From: DASYXZ01 sp035308965
GTDB lineage: Bacteria > Acidobacteriota > Terriglobia > UBA7540
Direction of reading: 5' to 3'
NCBI GenBank assembly: GCA_035308965.1
Contig: DATGFN010000021.1
Coordinates: forward strand, 1 to 64,000
DNA: 64,000 nucleotides
Under the pieces are notes generated by a model, which worked only from the letters and a program-made list of their open reading frames with translations, searched no databases and was not told where the DNA came from. Numbering within the stretch: position 1 is the first letter of the stretch; each line of letters begins with the position of its first letter. Positions 26,871 through 36,282 of this stretch are shown here, in pieces. The position numbers and the translations under genes are program-made.

Positions 26871-27374
26871 TTACTTTTTCCGGCTTTTTTGAGGCCGATC
26901 ATGGCGCTTCTTAGAGGGAGATTTCTTAGCTAAAGAGACGTGAGGGTCCGAATTCGCCTCGACGCCCCGAGCGGGGATCGTTTTGCGGATGGCATCCAAT
27001 ACGCCGTTGACAAAGTGGGCGGATTTTTCACCGGAAAATCGGCGGGCAATATCCAGAGCTTCATTGATAATGACGGAGGGTGATGTCTCCGTATGGTGAA
27101 GCATCTCAAAAAGGGCGAGCCGAATCACATTGCGATCAACGGCCGCCATCCGTTCCAGGCTCCAGTTGCTGGCATGTTGGCGCAACATCGGGTCGAGTTT
27201 CGGAACCTCGTCGACCGTTCCCTGGAACAACTCGCGAGCGAAGGTGTTCTCCGGTGCGTCGACCTCCTTGGGCTTTAGAAATGTTGCCACCACGTGGGCG
27301 GTGGTATGTTGTCCCACTTCCCATTGGAAGAGCATTTGTAACGCAAGCTCACGGGATTTGCGTCTAGAAGCCAT
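26871..27374 (-). CDS. nusB: Transcription antitermination factor NusB
   Basis: 167 residues from the ATG at 27374 (MASRRKSRELALQMLFQWEV). All-helical NusB fold with RSRELALQ-type N terminus, VDRNVIRLALFEML and PSVIINEALDIARRFSGEKS followed by FVNGVLD. With NusE it binds boxA RNA and supports rRNA antitermination. The C-terminal tail of about 25 residues is very basic (KKSPSKKRHDRPQKSRKK), longer than in E. coli NusB, and may add RNA affinity. A 7-base-period A-rich repeat occupies the place where a ribosome site would be (27375-27402). Confidence 0.93.
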   Translation of the reverse strand: MASRRKSRELALQMLFQWEVGQHTTAHVVATFLKPKEVDAPENTFARELFQGTVDEVPKLDPMLRQHASNWSLERMAAVDRNVIRLALFEMLHHTETSPSVIINEALDIARRFSGEKSAHFVNGVLDAIRKTIPARGVEANSDPHVSLAKKSPSKKRHDRPQKSRKK

Positions 27375-27402
27375 TTGAAAAGTCAAAGGTCAAAAGGTAA
27401 AA
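27375..27402. repeat. A-rich heptamer repeat before nusB
   Basis: Reads AAAAGTC, AAAGGTC, AAAAGGT, AAAAATC in near-exact 7-base register, directly next to the nusB ATG. It resembles the heptamer block between ndk and sucD (36283-36380). No inverted second arm is seen here. Confidence 0.5.
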
Positions 27403-27460
27403 ATCTGAAATAGGGCGATTTGTTGTTGCCCACCTTGCTCTTTCGCGTCCGATGCAAAAT

Positions 27461-28243
27461 CTATTTCCCCACAAACTTAGCGGGGCGTTTTTCCAGGAAC
27501 GCGCGGGTTCCCTCTTTCATGTCAGCCGTAGTACAGCAAAGTCCGAACAACGTGGCTTCCAGGAACTCGCCTTGTTCCTGGGTCATTTCCATGCCGTGAT
27601 TCACCGCTTCCATGGCGAGCTTCACGGCCAAAGGGCCGTTCGCCATGATTTTCCGCGCCAGCGATTCCGCCGCGGCCATCAAATCCTTCTGGGCCACGAC
27701 CTGATTCACCAATCCGATCCGGTACGCTTCCTGCGCGGTTACAGCTTCGCCGCTCAAAATCATTTCGAGCGCCCGCCCTTTGCCCACCAACCGCGGAAGC
27801 CGCTGCGTCCCCGCGTAACCGGGTATGATCCCGAGCTTGACTTCCGGCTGGCCCAGGCGGGCATTCTCCGCCGCGATGCGCAACGTGCAGGCCATGGCCA
27901 GTTCACAACCGCCGCCGAAAGCATAACCGTTCACAGCCGCAATCACAGGTTTGCCCAGGTTTTCAATTGAGTTTAGAACTTGCTGGCCAGCCAGAGAAGT
28001 TTCCTTCCCCTGCATGGGCGTCTGGACCGCAAGCTCGTTGATGTCAGCTCCCGCCACAAAGGCCTTTTCGCCTGCGCCCGTGAGGATGGCGATCGCCACT
28101 TGATCGTCGTCGCGAATGCTCTCAAAGCATGAGCCCAGCTCTTGCATCACCTTCTGGTTGAGTGCGTTTAATTTTTCCGGACGATTCAAGGTGACGTAGG
28201 CGATGCCGTCCCGCTTTTCGTAGATCAACGTTTCAAAGGACAT
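27461..28243 (-). CDS. Enoyl-CoA hydratase/isomerase (crotonase) family
   Basis: 260 residues from the ATG at 28243 (MSFETLIYEKRDG), which has GGAG five bases upstream; an ATG at 28261 that overlaps the stop of the upstream gene (ATGA) is a real alternative. Both catalytic Glu positions of hydratases are kept: GGGCELAMAC and GQPEVKLGIIPG. The oxyanion-hole segment GAGEKAFVAGADI is present, and the C terminus ends RPAKFVGK. It hydrates trans-2-enoyl-CoA to 3-hydroxyacyl-CoA. Its partner dehydrogenase lies immediately upstream, which supports a short-chain acyl-CoA oxidation or butyrate-type role. Confidence 0.93.
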   Translation of the reverse strand: MSFETLIYEKRDGIAYVTLNRPEKLNALNQKVMQELGSCFESIRDDDQVAIAILTGAGEKAFVAGADINELAVQTPMQGKETSLAGQQVLNSIENLGKPVIAAVNGYAFGGGCELAMACTLRIAAENARLGQPEVKLGIIPGYAGTQRLPRLVGKGRALEMILSGEAVTAQEAYRIGLVNQVVAQKDLMAAAESLARKIMANGPLAVKLAMEAVNHGMEMTQEQGEFLEATLFGLCCTTADMKEGTRAFLEKRPAKFVGK

Positions 28244-28257
28244 GCTTGCTCCAGTGT

Positions 28258-29151
28258 TCATCCCACCAGCAACTTGTTCGGCTTCGGGTTCTTGGGGTCC
28301 GTGTAATCGTAAAAGCCTTTGCCGCTTTTCCTGCCCAACATTCCGGCGAGCACCATCCGCTTCATCAGCGGCGGCGGGGCGAACCGTTTTTCACGAAACT
28401 CGTTGAACATAATTTCGGCGATGTAGTAAGTGGTATCCAGGCCCACAAAATCGTTCAAAGTAAGCGGGCCCATGGGATGATTGCACCCCAACTTCATCCC
28501 GTTGTCGATATCTTCAATGCTGCCTGCACCTTCCTCGAGCGCGCGAATGGAGTCCAAAAGATACGGCACCAGCAGGCGATTGACGATAAACCCCGCCCGG
28601 TCCGAGGTCAGGATGGGCGTCTTGCCGACTTTGCGCCCATAAGCGAGCCCTGTTTCAACCACCGCCGGATCGGTAACCACGGTCTTGACCACCTCGACGA
28701 GTTTCATCAGAGGCACCGGATTGAAAAAATGCAGGCCCAGGAATCGGGGCGCTCGCCGGGTGGCCGTCATCATCTCAGTTATCGAAAGGGACGATGTGTT
28801 GCTGGCGAAAATCGCTTCTGGCTTGACGATCTTATCCATCTGCGCGAAGAGTTCCTTTTTACGGTCGAGGTTTTCGACGATCGCTTCGATCACCAAGTCG
28901 CAATCGGCAAAATCTTCCAGGCGGGTCGTGGGCTTCAAAAGTCCAAGCGCGCTTGATTTCATTTCGGACGTGATCTGGCCTTTCTCCGCAAGCTTGGCCA
29001 GGGATTTCTCCATGATGCCCAGGCCCTTTTGGAGTAATTCGTCGGAAACTTCCCGAACCACGGTGGCGAAGCCGGCCATGGCGGCAACTTGTGCGATCCC
29101 TGATCCCATGAGCCCGCATCCGGCCACGCCCACCTTTCGAATCTCCATCAT
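28258..29151 (-). CDS. 3-hydroxybutyryl/3-hydroxyacyl-CoA dehydrogenase
   Basis: 297 residues. N-terminal Rossmann motif GVAGCGLMGSGIA, catalytic His in FLGLHFFNPVPLMKLVEVV, and the C-terminal dimer domain with DRAGFIVNRLLVPYL and MGPLTLNDFVGLDT. It oxidises 3-hydroxyacyl-CoA to 3-ketoacyl-CoA with NAD+. Two ATGs stand in tandem (29151 and 29148) after ACGGAG. Its stop overlaps the first possible start of the crotonase gene by four bases, so the two are almost certainly co-transcribed and coupled. Confidence 0.94.
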   Translation of the reverse strand: MMEIRKVGVAGCGLMGSGIAQVAAMAGFATVVREVSDELLQKGLGIMEKSLAKLAEKGQITSEMKSSALGLLKPTTRLEDFADCDLVIEAIVENLDRKKELFAQMDKIVKPEAIFASNTSSLSITEMMTATRRAPRFLGLHFFNPVPLMKLVEVVKTVVTDPAVVETGLAYGRKVGKTPILTSDRAGFIVNRLLVPYLLDSIRALEEGAGSIEDIDNGMKLGCNHPMGPLTLNDFVGLDTTYYIAEIMFNEFREKRFAPPPLMKRMVLAGMLGRKSGKGFYDYTDPKNPKPNKLLVG

Positions 29152-29358
29152 TCATCTCCGTAGATCGTATTTAACGATAAAAACAATTGGACTGGTCAAC
29201 CACCCACGCAATCGGGCGCCGGGTGTTTTGGGCCGCCATTGCCTTGTTTTTTGAGTCTTCGATCAGAGCCAACGCGGGTGGATGCATGGGTGAACTCGGC
29301 GGCGGGAAGGTCATTCGTCTTGAATATCAGTCATCTCTCCGCGCAACGCGGCCACGCA

Positions 29359-31920
29359 TCATTCCTCAAATTTCGAGATGTGAACCCGATGGCCATTTTC
29401 CTTGTGGGCTTCTTCCAGGGCGCGATCCAGGCGATTGATCACTTCCGTGATGCCATCCACTGAGTCAAAAACGGCGCCCAACTGGACGTCGCAGACTGCC
29501 CCGCAAAATTCGGGAGGAGTCTTCCCATCCGGCTTGACTTGAGCGAAAGCCCGCCGCAATTTTTCCACCGCCAGTCCGCCTTGGGGAAGAGCGGTGTCCG
29601 GATATACCACCGCGATGGCGCAAGGGTTGTAGCGAATGGCGATGTCATTCTGCCGCAAGTTTGATTGCAGAACTTTCGTAATTTGTTGAAAGTACCGCTG
29701 CACTCCCGCGTCTCCCAAAGTTCTGACCAAGCCGGTGGGATCTTCCGGTTCAACCAGGCAAACACTGAGAGGTTGCGATTGCTGCTTCGCGCGCCCCGCT
29801 TCCGATAGCAGGCAGTCCAGGTACGAACTTCGTGGAAGAAGGCCAGTATCTTCTTCGGATCCGGCCAGCGAGCGCACCAATCGGCGCAATTTTGTATTGT
29901 TGACGGCGATCACCACTTGGGTGGCGAGGGTCGTGAGCAGGACGACTTCACCGGGTGTCCAGGCGCGGCGCTGGTCGCATTGCTCGGTGAGGATCAGGCC
30001 GGCAGGCTGGTCTTTGTCCATCAAGGGCAGGGCGAGCAGCGATTTGATGCCGAGTTTTTGAACCTCCGGCAGGATGGAGGCAAGCGTGGGAAATTGGGTG
30101 ACATCTTCGATCAGCCAGCCATCCGGCTTGTTGGCGGCTTGGCGCATCAACACCGTGTAAAGCTTCAGGGCAGACTGGACGTCGGAAGCCGTAGCTGCAG
30201 GGGAGCAGTATTCAACCATCAATGCCGGCGAACGATCGGGCGCCCCCAGCGCGCCCCAACAGCGACTGGCGGAAAGCGTGCGCCCAATTTCATTTATCGC
30301 AACCTGCATCACGCCCTGCGGAGTCGACTCTCGATAGATGTTAGCCGTCAGCTCGGAGATTTTTCGAAGGTCGTCCAGAGACTGGAGCGCTGATACAGAC
30401 GGAGACGGCGGTTGGGGCGCGACCGGCGAAGGCGGAGTGGACGCGGTGGCCGCAGGTGCGGCTGCCGGATCGGGCCCGCCCGTGGGGTGAAAACCGGCAG
30501 CCTGATAGAGTTCGCGCAGCCGATCGTTTTTCACCTCGACGCCGGGGTAAAGCCGATTGATTTTTTCCAGCGTCGTCCCCAATTTGGCAGTGAGCTGATA
30601 CTGAAAGCACATCTCGCCTTCAAGAATCAGGTCATCCAATCCCTCAGTCTTCTGTGCCGCCGCGGAGCCCCCTCCGGCAGGTGAGCCCGGAGATGCATGC
30701 GCGGAGGAGGGGGGTTGGATTCGTGAGGAGATGTTTTCATACCAAATTTTGTCAATGTGCCCTTCCAGATTCAGCAGGCGGTCGTAATGGCCGACCCCGT
30801 ATGGCTCGACATCAACAATTCGTTCCAAAGTGTCCGCCGCCTTGTTGTAGTCCTCGGAGGCGAGATAAAGATTGAATAACCGGACGAGCGACTTTCTCAG
30901 GCCGTCCTCTTTGTTCATTTCATTGTAGAGGGCGCTCAGCATCTCCAGGACGGACAGGTTCGATTCGTCCGCCGCGTACACCTTTTCCGCAATCTGGAGA
31001 TAATCGTTCTTCTTCCCTTGTTGGAAAAGGGTTGTCTTGGTCTGCGCCAGAACCGCCAGCGCCTTCTCGAGCCTGCCGGATTGGATCAGGCCTTCGATGA
31101 GTTTCAGAAGTTGGGGCAGGCTTGCGGGCTTCGCTTGATAGAGCTTCCAGCAAACGGGCTGGGCTTTCTCGAAGTTACCCGTGGCCAAATAAGCCCCAGA
31201 AAGGAGCTCGAGGATTTGAATATCATCCGGCTTGTTTGCGTATATGGGTTCCAGGAGTGCGACGGTATCGGCCGCTCGATTATTTTTAGCGTAGTTTTCA
31301 GCTACGGCGATGCACGCTGCCTCGTCCGCAGGATCCAGCATGTGGGCGCGTTCCACCAGAACTCCCCACCGTTCTTCATCTCCGGCCTCGCGCGACAATT
31401 GGGCGGCCTTCAGGAACGCCGGGGTAGCTGTTTTAGGCATGCGCGCGCTGGCCGCCGTTTCGCCCAATTCGACTTGCGCGACGATGTTACCGGGATCAAG
31501 CCTGGTAATTCGCTCCAGGCATTCCAGGGCCTTGGGCATCGCGCCGCCCTTACGAAAAATTTCGAGTGCCGCGCGGTAATTCTCCACAGCTTCCGCGTTT
31601 TTCTGGGACTTTTCGAGGAGGCCGCCTAATTTCAAGAGGACGGCTGCGTCCTGCGGCGTTAACTTTAAAATCTTACGATAGGTGACAACAGCCTTGGGAC
31701 CTTCGTTTCGCTTGACGTAGTATTCCGCCAACAGATTCAAATATCGCAGCGCGTCGGCAGTACGATTGAGCTTCAGGCACAAGTCACCCAGGTTGAGGAG
31801 CACCTCCTCGTCACCCGGCTCGTACTTGAGGATCTCCAAATAAGTCTCGAGGGCGGCCTCGAACTTCTGTTTTTGCAGATACTTCTCGGCTTTTTCAAAA
31901 AGCTTGTCAACGTCAGGCAT
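29359..31920 (-). CDS. TPR-GAF protein with degenerate GGDEF domain
   Basis: 853 residues, no signal peptide. About 1-400 is a series of TPRs (FEAALETYLEILKYEPGDEE; DALRYLNLLAEYYVKRNEGP). A Pro/Ala-rich linker (about 400-510) leads to a GAF domain of about 515-680 (ANIYRESTPQGVMQVAINEI; IKSLLALPLMDKDQPAGLIL). The last 150 residues follow the GGDEF fold, with VCLVEPEDPTGLVRTLGDAG and LRQNDIAIRY, but the signature GGDEF is replaced by NPCAI, so cyclic-di-GMP synthesis is not expected. A cytoplasmic sensor or scaffold is inferred. The start at 31920 has only a weak ribosome site. Confidence 0.87.
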   Translation of the reverse strand: MPDVDKLFEKAEKYLQKQKFEAALETYLEILKYEPGDEEVLLNLGDLCLKLNRTADALRYLNLLAEYYVKRNEGPKAVVTYRKILKLTPQDAAVLLKLGGLLEKSQKNAEAVENYRAALEIFRKGGAMPKALECLERITRLDPGNIVAQVELGETAASARMPKTATPAFLKAAQLSREAGDEERWGVLVERAHMLDPADEAACIAVAENYAKNNRAADTVALLEPIYANKPDDIQILELLSGAYLATGNFEKAQPVCWKLYQAKPASLPQLLKLIEGLIQSGRLEKALAVLAQTKTTLFQQGKKNDYLQIAEKVYAADESNLSVLEMLSALYNEMNKEDGLRKSLVRLFNLYLASEDYNKAADTLERIVDVEPYGVGHYDRLLNLEGHIDKIWYENISSRIQPPSSAHASPGSPAGGGSAAAQKTEGLDDLILEGEMCFQYQLTAKLGTTLEKINRLYPGVEVKNDRLRELYQAAGFHPTGGPDPAAAPAATASTPPSPVAPQPPSPSVSALQSLDDLRKISELTANIYRESTPQGVMQVAINEIGRTLSASRCWGALGAPDRSPALMVEYCSPAATASDVQSALKLYTVLMRQAANKPDGWLIEDVTQFPTLASILPEVQKLGIKSLLALPLMDKDQPAGLILTEQCDQRRAWTPGEVVLLTTLATQVVIAVNNTKLRRLVRSLAGSEEDTGLLPRSSYLDCLLSEAGRAKQQSQPLSVCLVEPEDPTGLVRTLGDAGVQRYFQQITKVLQSNLRQNDIAIRYNPCAIAVVYPDTALPQGGLAVEKLRRAFAQVKPDGKTPPEFCGAVCDVQLGAVFDSVDGITEVINRLDRALEEAHKENGHRVHISKFEE

Positions 31921-31977
31921 GGTTAGGGAATAGCTCGATGGAGCTACACATCAAGCAATTGGAAACCTGCAATGAAA

Positions 31978-32006
31978 TTGACAGCATAACGCTATTTTGT
32001 TAGATT
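31978..32006 (+). promoter_or_regulatory. Candidate sigma70 promoter for lepA
   Basis: TTGACA at 31978-31983, a 17-base spacer, then TAGATT at 32001-32006. It lies about 120 bp ahead of the lepA ATG in the space divergent to the TPR-GAF gene. Confidence 0.5.
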
Positions 32007-32125
32007 TTCAAAGGAATTGAATTCAGCCTTCCAGGGTGACAACATTTCGGGGCGCGTCGCCTCGACTGCACGGTAAGTCTCCTTTGGCCTCTGCCCCGCC
32101 CGGAACGGGCGAAGCGGCGCTTTAA

Positions 32126-33928
32126 ATGACAGACTCTCAATACATTCGCAACTTTTCAATTGTAGCTCACATTGACCATGGCAAATCCACCCTGGCCGAT
32201 CGTCTGCTCGAATTTACCGGGGCACTCTCTAAAAGGGAAATGTCCGAACAGGTTCTGGACTCCATGGACCTCGAGCGCGAGCGCGGCATCACCATCAAGG
32301 CGCACGCGGTTCGGCTGCTATACCAGGCTCGCGATGGGAAAGAATATCAATTGAACCTGATCGACACGCCCGGACACGTTGATTTCTCCTACGAAGTGTC
32401 GCGCAGCTTGTCAGCCTGCGAAGGAGCGCTGCTGGTGATTGACGCCTCGCAGGGTGTTGAAGCTCAAACCCTGGCCAATGCTCACCTGGCGATGAACAAC
32501 AACCTCGCGATCGTTCCGGTGATTAACAAAATTGATTTGCCCGGCGCCGATGTGGCCATGACCAAGCAGCAGATTGAAAACACGCTGGCCCTGGATTCGA
32601 CCGACGCTTTATTGATCAGCGCCAAACAGGGCTTGGGCGTCGAGGAAGTTCTGGAAGCCGTGGTGGCCCGCATTCCTCAACCCGCGGGTTCGCCCGAGGC
32701 GCCTTTGCAAGCCCTTATTTTCGATTCCTGGTTCGATAGTTACCGTGGCGTAGTTGTCCTGGCGCGCGTCGTCCAAGGCACTCTCGCCCTCGGAATGAAA
32801 ATACGGCTGATGTCCAACGACCAGGTGTACACCGTGGAGGAGTTGGGAATTCGCACGCCCAAACCCGTCCGGGTGGAAACGCTTCACGCCGGCGAAGTGG
32901 GTTACGTCATCGCGAACATCAAGCGTGTAACGGACACTCGAATCGGCGACACCATGACGGAGCACGACCGGCCGGCATCCGAACCGCTCCCCGGATTCGA
33001 AGAAATCAAACCCATGGTCTTCGCCGGACTTTATCCTGTGGATGCCAGCGCCTATGAGCTTCTTCGCGACGCACTGGAAAAACTGCGGCTGAACGATTCA
33101 TCGTTCTTTTTCGAGCCGGAGAATTCGGCGGCCCTCGGCTTCGGATTCCGCTGCGGTTTTTTGGGGCTATTGCACATGGAGATTGTGCAGGAACGCCTGG
33201 AACGTGAATTCAAAATCGATCTGATCACCACCGCGCCCAGCGTCCGCTATCGCGTGACGACCAAGGCGGGAAAAGTGATGGAGGTCGAAAGCCCCACGAA
33301 ATTCCCGCCTCCGGGCGACGTGGCCAAGATCGAAGAACCGGTGATCACGGCCATGATTCTGACTCACGACGAATACCTGGGCGGCATCCTGAAACTGGTG
33401 GAAGAAAAACGTGGCGTGCAGAAAGGCTTCGAATTCGTTTCCCCCAAACGCGTCCTCCTGACTTACGAATTGCCGCTGAATGAAATCGTTCTGGATTTCT
33501 ACGATCGGCTGAAATCTCTTTCCAAAGGTTATGCCTCGCTCGATTATCATTTTTCGGGATATTGGGAATCAGACCTTGTGAAAGTGGATTTGCTGGTGGC
33601 CGGCGAGCCGGTGGACGCCCTTTCGTTTGTGATTCACCGCGACCTGGCGCAAATCCGCGCCCGCTCTTTGTGCTCGCGCATGCAGAAATTGATTCCGCGC
33701 CAGATGTTTGAAGTGGCTATCCAGGCCGCCATTGGCGCCAGAGTGATCGCGCGCGAAAACGTGGCCCCCATCCGCAAGAACGTGATCGCCAAATGCTATG
33801 GGGGAGACATCTCGCGCAAACGCAAGTTGCTGGAAAAACAGAAAGAGGGCAAACGGCGAATGAAGCGCGTCGGCCGCGTGGATATCCCTCAGGAGGCGTT
33901 TCTGGCGGTGCTTAAAGTGACTGATTAG
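32126..33928 (+). CDS. lepA: Translation elongation factor 4 (LepA)
   Basis: 600 residues, the usual LepA length. GTPase motifs: AHIDHGKST, switch ERGITIKAHAV, DTPGHVDF and NKIDLPGA. The LepA-specific C-terminal domain is present (CYGGDISRKRKLLEKQKEGK, RRMKRVGRVDIPQEAF). It acts on the ribosome as a back-translocase or in biogenesis. The ribosome site is weak. It is convergent with xseA. Confidence 0.98.
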   Translation: MTDSQYIRNFSIVAHIDHGKSTLADRLLEFTGALSKREMSEQVLDSMDLERERGITIKAHAVRLLYQARDGKEYQLNLIDTPGHVDFSYEVSRSLSACEGALLVIDASQGVEAQTLANAHLAMNNNLAIVPVINKIDLPGADVAMTKQQIENTLALDSTDALLISAKQGLGVEEVLEAVVARIPQPAGSPEAPLQALIFDSWFDSYRGVVVLARVVQGTLALGMKIRLMSNDQVYTVEELGIRTPKPVRVETLHAGEVGYVIANIKRVTDTRIGDTMTEHDRPASEPLPGFEEIKPMVFAGLYPVDASAYELLRDALEKLRLNDSSFFFEPENSAALGFGFRCGFLGLLHMEIVQERLEREFKIDLITTAPSVRYRVTTKAGKVMEVESPTKFPPPGDVAKIEEPVITAMILTHDEYLGGILKLVEEKRGVQKGFEFVSPKRVLLTYELPLNEIVLDFYDRLKSLSKGYASLDYHFSGYWESDLVKVDLLVAGEPVDALSFVIHRDLAQIRARSLCSRMQKLIPRQMFEVAIQAAIGARVIARENVAPIRKNVIAKCYGGDISRKRKLLEKQKEGKRRMKRVGRVDIPQEAFLAVLKVTD

Positions 33929-33992
33929 GCCCGAGGCTGAGCCGTTTTATTCTCATGCAAATGTCTGTGGCGCGAATTCATGAGGCAACCGC

Positions 33993-35351
33993 TCAGGCTT
34001 TCCTCTCTTTGACGGTCGCACCAACCTCTCCACGGGCAAGGCGAACCGAAATATCGCCGCCCATGGGGATCGTCGCAGCGTCCCGCACAATATTTCCTGC
34101 CGCGTCGCGAGTGATGGAGTAACCCCGGCTCAAGATCCCGAGCGGACTTCGCTCTCGAAGGATCGACTCGACTTGATTTAATTTGCTTCGCCGGTCGAAG
34201 AGAAGGCGTTTGATCCCACTCTCAAAACGCGCGTCCCGCTCTCCAAGATTCGCCCGCTTCAATTCCAAGAGCCGCCGAAAGTCATAGCGTATAACCCCGG
34301 CGGACGCACGCAACCATCCTTCGCGCGCGTTGTTCAATCGAGCGCGCAAAGATCGGTCGAGTGAAACCACAATGTCGTCCACGCGCTGGGCTCCTTCTTC
34401 CAGCTTGGCCTCCAGAGTTTGAAACACACGATGCATTCTTAATTCGGTCAGCCGTTCGCCCGCTTCGGAGAGTCTTAGCCGGAGGACCTGCGACATCCGC
34501 CGCGCGCGGTTCTCCAGTTCGGTCACATAATCCTGTTTGCGGTGCACCACTAACTCCGCAGCGGCGGAGGGCGTGGGAGCGCGCAGGTCGGCGACAAAAT
34601 CGGAGATGGTGAAATCAGTCTCGTGTCCCACGGCGGAAATCACAGGGATTTTCGAGCCGGCGATGGCTCGGGCCACAACTTCTTCATTGAACGCCCAGAG
34701 ATCTTCGAGCGAGCCGCCGCCGCGCGCCACAATCATCACATCCACGGCCGCGTGGCGGTTGAAGTACTCGATTCCTCCCGCGATTTCTTTGGCCGCGCCC
34801 TCGCCTTGAACTTTCACCGGGAAGACGAGCACATTCATATTTCGAAACCGCCGCTTGAGGACGCGAAGGATGTCTCGAATCACCGCGCCGGTGGGTGATG
34901 TCACCACGCCCACCGTGCGGGGAAGGACGGGAAGCGGTTTTTTGCGGGCCGGATCAAATAAACCCTCGGTAGCCAGCTTGGCCTTCAGTTGTTCAAAGGC
35001 CAATTGCAGCGCACCCAAACCGGCCGGCTCCAACATTTCCACATAAAGTTGATACTCGCCGCGGGCTTCATAAACACTCAGCCGCCCGCGGGCAATAACG
35101 GAAATTCCATCCTGCGGTTTGAATTTCAGATACCGTGCCTGGTTTCGGAAACAAACGGCGCGAAGCTGCGCTCCGGCATCTTTTAAGGTGAAGTAAAGAT
35201 GTCCGGAACTCGCTGGACGGAAATTCGAAACCTCTCCCTCCACCCAGACCTCGGCGAAATTCTTCTCAAAGAGCCCCTTCACCTGCTGGGTGAGCTCAGA
35301 GACGCTTAAGATCTTCCGCTTGGTCGTGAACTCGAAAAGGGATTGGCTCAA
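33993..35351 (-). CDS. xseA: Exodeoxyribonuclease VII large subunit
   Basis: 452 residues. N-terminal OB fold (VWVEGEVSNFRPASSGHLYF, TLKDAGAQLRAVCFRNQARY), then the nuclease core with VGVVTSPTGAVIRDILRVL, ARGGGSLEDLWAFNEE and ISAVGHETDFTISDFVAD. It degrades single-stranded DNA into oligonucleotides together with the small subunit XseB. The start codon is TTG with a poor ribosome site. No xseB follows: the next gene is convergent lepA. It is last in the sucC-sucD-ndk run. Confidence 0.96.
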   Translation of the reverse strand: MSQSLFEFTTKRKILSVSELTQQVKGLFEKNFAEVWVEGEVSNFRPASSGHLYFTLKDAGAQLRAVCFRNQARYLKFKPQDGISVIARGRLSVYEARGEYQLYVEMLEPAGLGALQLAFEQLKAKLATEGLFDPARKKPLPVLPRTVGVVTSPTGAVIRDILRVLKRRFRNMNVLVFPVKVQGEGAAKEIAGGIEYFNRHAAVDVMIVARGGGSLEDLWAFNEEVVARAIAGSKIPVISAVGHETDFTISDFVADLRAPTPSAAAELVVHRKQDYVTELENRARRMSQVLRLRLSEAGERLTELRMHRVFQTLEAKLEEGAQRVDDIVVSLDRSLRARLNNAREGWLRASAGVIRYDFRRLLELKRANLGERDARFESGIKRLLFDRRSKLNQVESILRERSPLGILSRGYSITRDAAGNIVRDAATIPMGGDISVRLARGEVGATVKERKA

Positions 35352-35415
35352 TTTAAAAAACGTCCTTTGTCTTTTGCCACGATTCCTTAACCATTGGCCG
35401 CCGACAGAAAGCAGT

Positions 35416-35661
35416 TTACCGGCGGCTGAAAAAAGAAACCAGCCACAGGACTAGCGTGAGCACCGCGCTGATCAGCAAACAGGTGACGATCGGAAAATAG
35501 AAAGTGGTGTTTTTGCCTCTGAAGGCGATGTCGCCCGGGAGTTTGCCTAGCCTTATCATGAACGAGAAGCGCGAGCTTAGAAACAAGAACAAACCGATCC
35601 CGATGAGCACCACACCGGCAATAACGAAGAATGTTCCGAGCTGCCGCGTTGGTTCGCTCAT
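35416..35661 (-). CDS. DUF2905-type small membrane protein
   Basis: 81 residues from the ATG at 35661, with GAGG ten bases ahead; the frame continues to 35700. Two membrane helices flank the family signature RLGKLPGDIAF followed by NTTFYFPIVTCLLISAVL. Function unknown; widely conserved in bacteria. It lies between ndk and xseA on the same strand, 64 bp from xseA. Confidence 0.88.
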   Translation of the reverse strand: MSEPTRQLGTFFVIAGVVLIGIGLFLFLSSRFSFMIRLGKLPGDIAFRGKNTTFYFPIVTCLLISAVLTLVLWLVSFFSRR

Positions 35662-35844
35662 GCAAACTTCGCCTCGCTCCAAGTAATCCTTTACCCGCAA
35701 ACATGGATTGTCAAGACTTGGGATGGGGCAGGAGGCATTGAGGATACCAGGAAGGATTCTCTCAGTAGCGCCGACCGGTCCTTGTCCGATTAGGGAGCGG
35801 GGTCGGCATGATTGCCTTGAAGAGCGGCGACGTTGAAATTCGCG

Positions 35845-36264
35845 TCAAACCAAATCGACGCCGGGAAAGAAATAAGAGATTTCATAAGCTGCGGTCTCGG
35901 GGGCGTCGGAGCCGTGGACGGCGTTGTGCTCGATCCCGGTGGCAAAGAGTTTTCGGATGGTGCCGGGCGCCGCTTTGGCAGGATCAGTTGCACCCATCAC
36001 TTCACGCAGCCGGCTGATGACGTTGTCGCCCTGAAGCACCATCGCCAGCGCGGGGCCGGAGCTCATGAAGGCGGTGAGGCTTTCAAAAAATGGCCGGCTG
36101 CGGTGGACGTGATAAAAACCCTCGGCCTCGGCTCTCGAAAGATTCACCATGCGAGCGGCGAGAATCCTGAATTGGTTGTCTTCAAAAATTTTGATGATCT
36201 CCCCGATGTGTTTGTTGTTTACCGCGTCGGGTTTGATGATGGTGAGCGTTCTTTCAATTGCCAT
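35845..36264 (-). CDS. ndk: Nucleoside diphosphate kinase
   Basis: 139 residues, standard length. ERTLTIIKPDAV opens the fold; the phosphorylated active-site His is in NAVHGSDAPE; the Kpn loop is VMGATDPAKAAPGTIR. It balances NTP pools by transferring the gamma phosphate through a phospho-His. It follows sucD with 93 bp between, filled by a heptamer repeat. Confidence 0.98.
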   Translation of the reverse strand: MAIERTLTIIKPDAVNNKHIGEIIKIFEDNQFRILAARMVNLSRAEAEGFYHVHRSRPFFESLTAFMSSGPALAMVLQGDNVISRLREVMGATDPAKAAPGTIRKLFATGIEHNAVHGSDAPETAAYEISYFFPGVDLV

Positions 36265-36282
36265 GTAAATTCTTCTTTCTCG

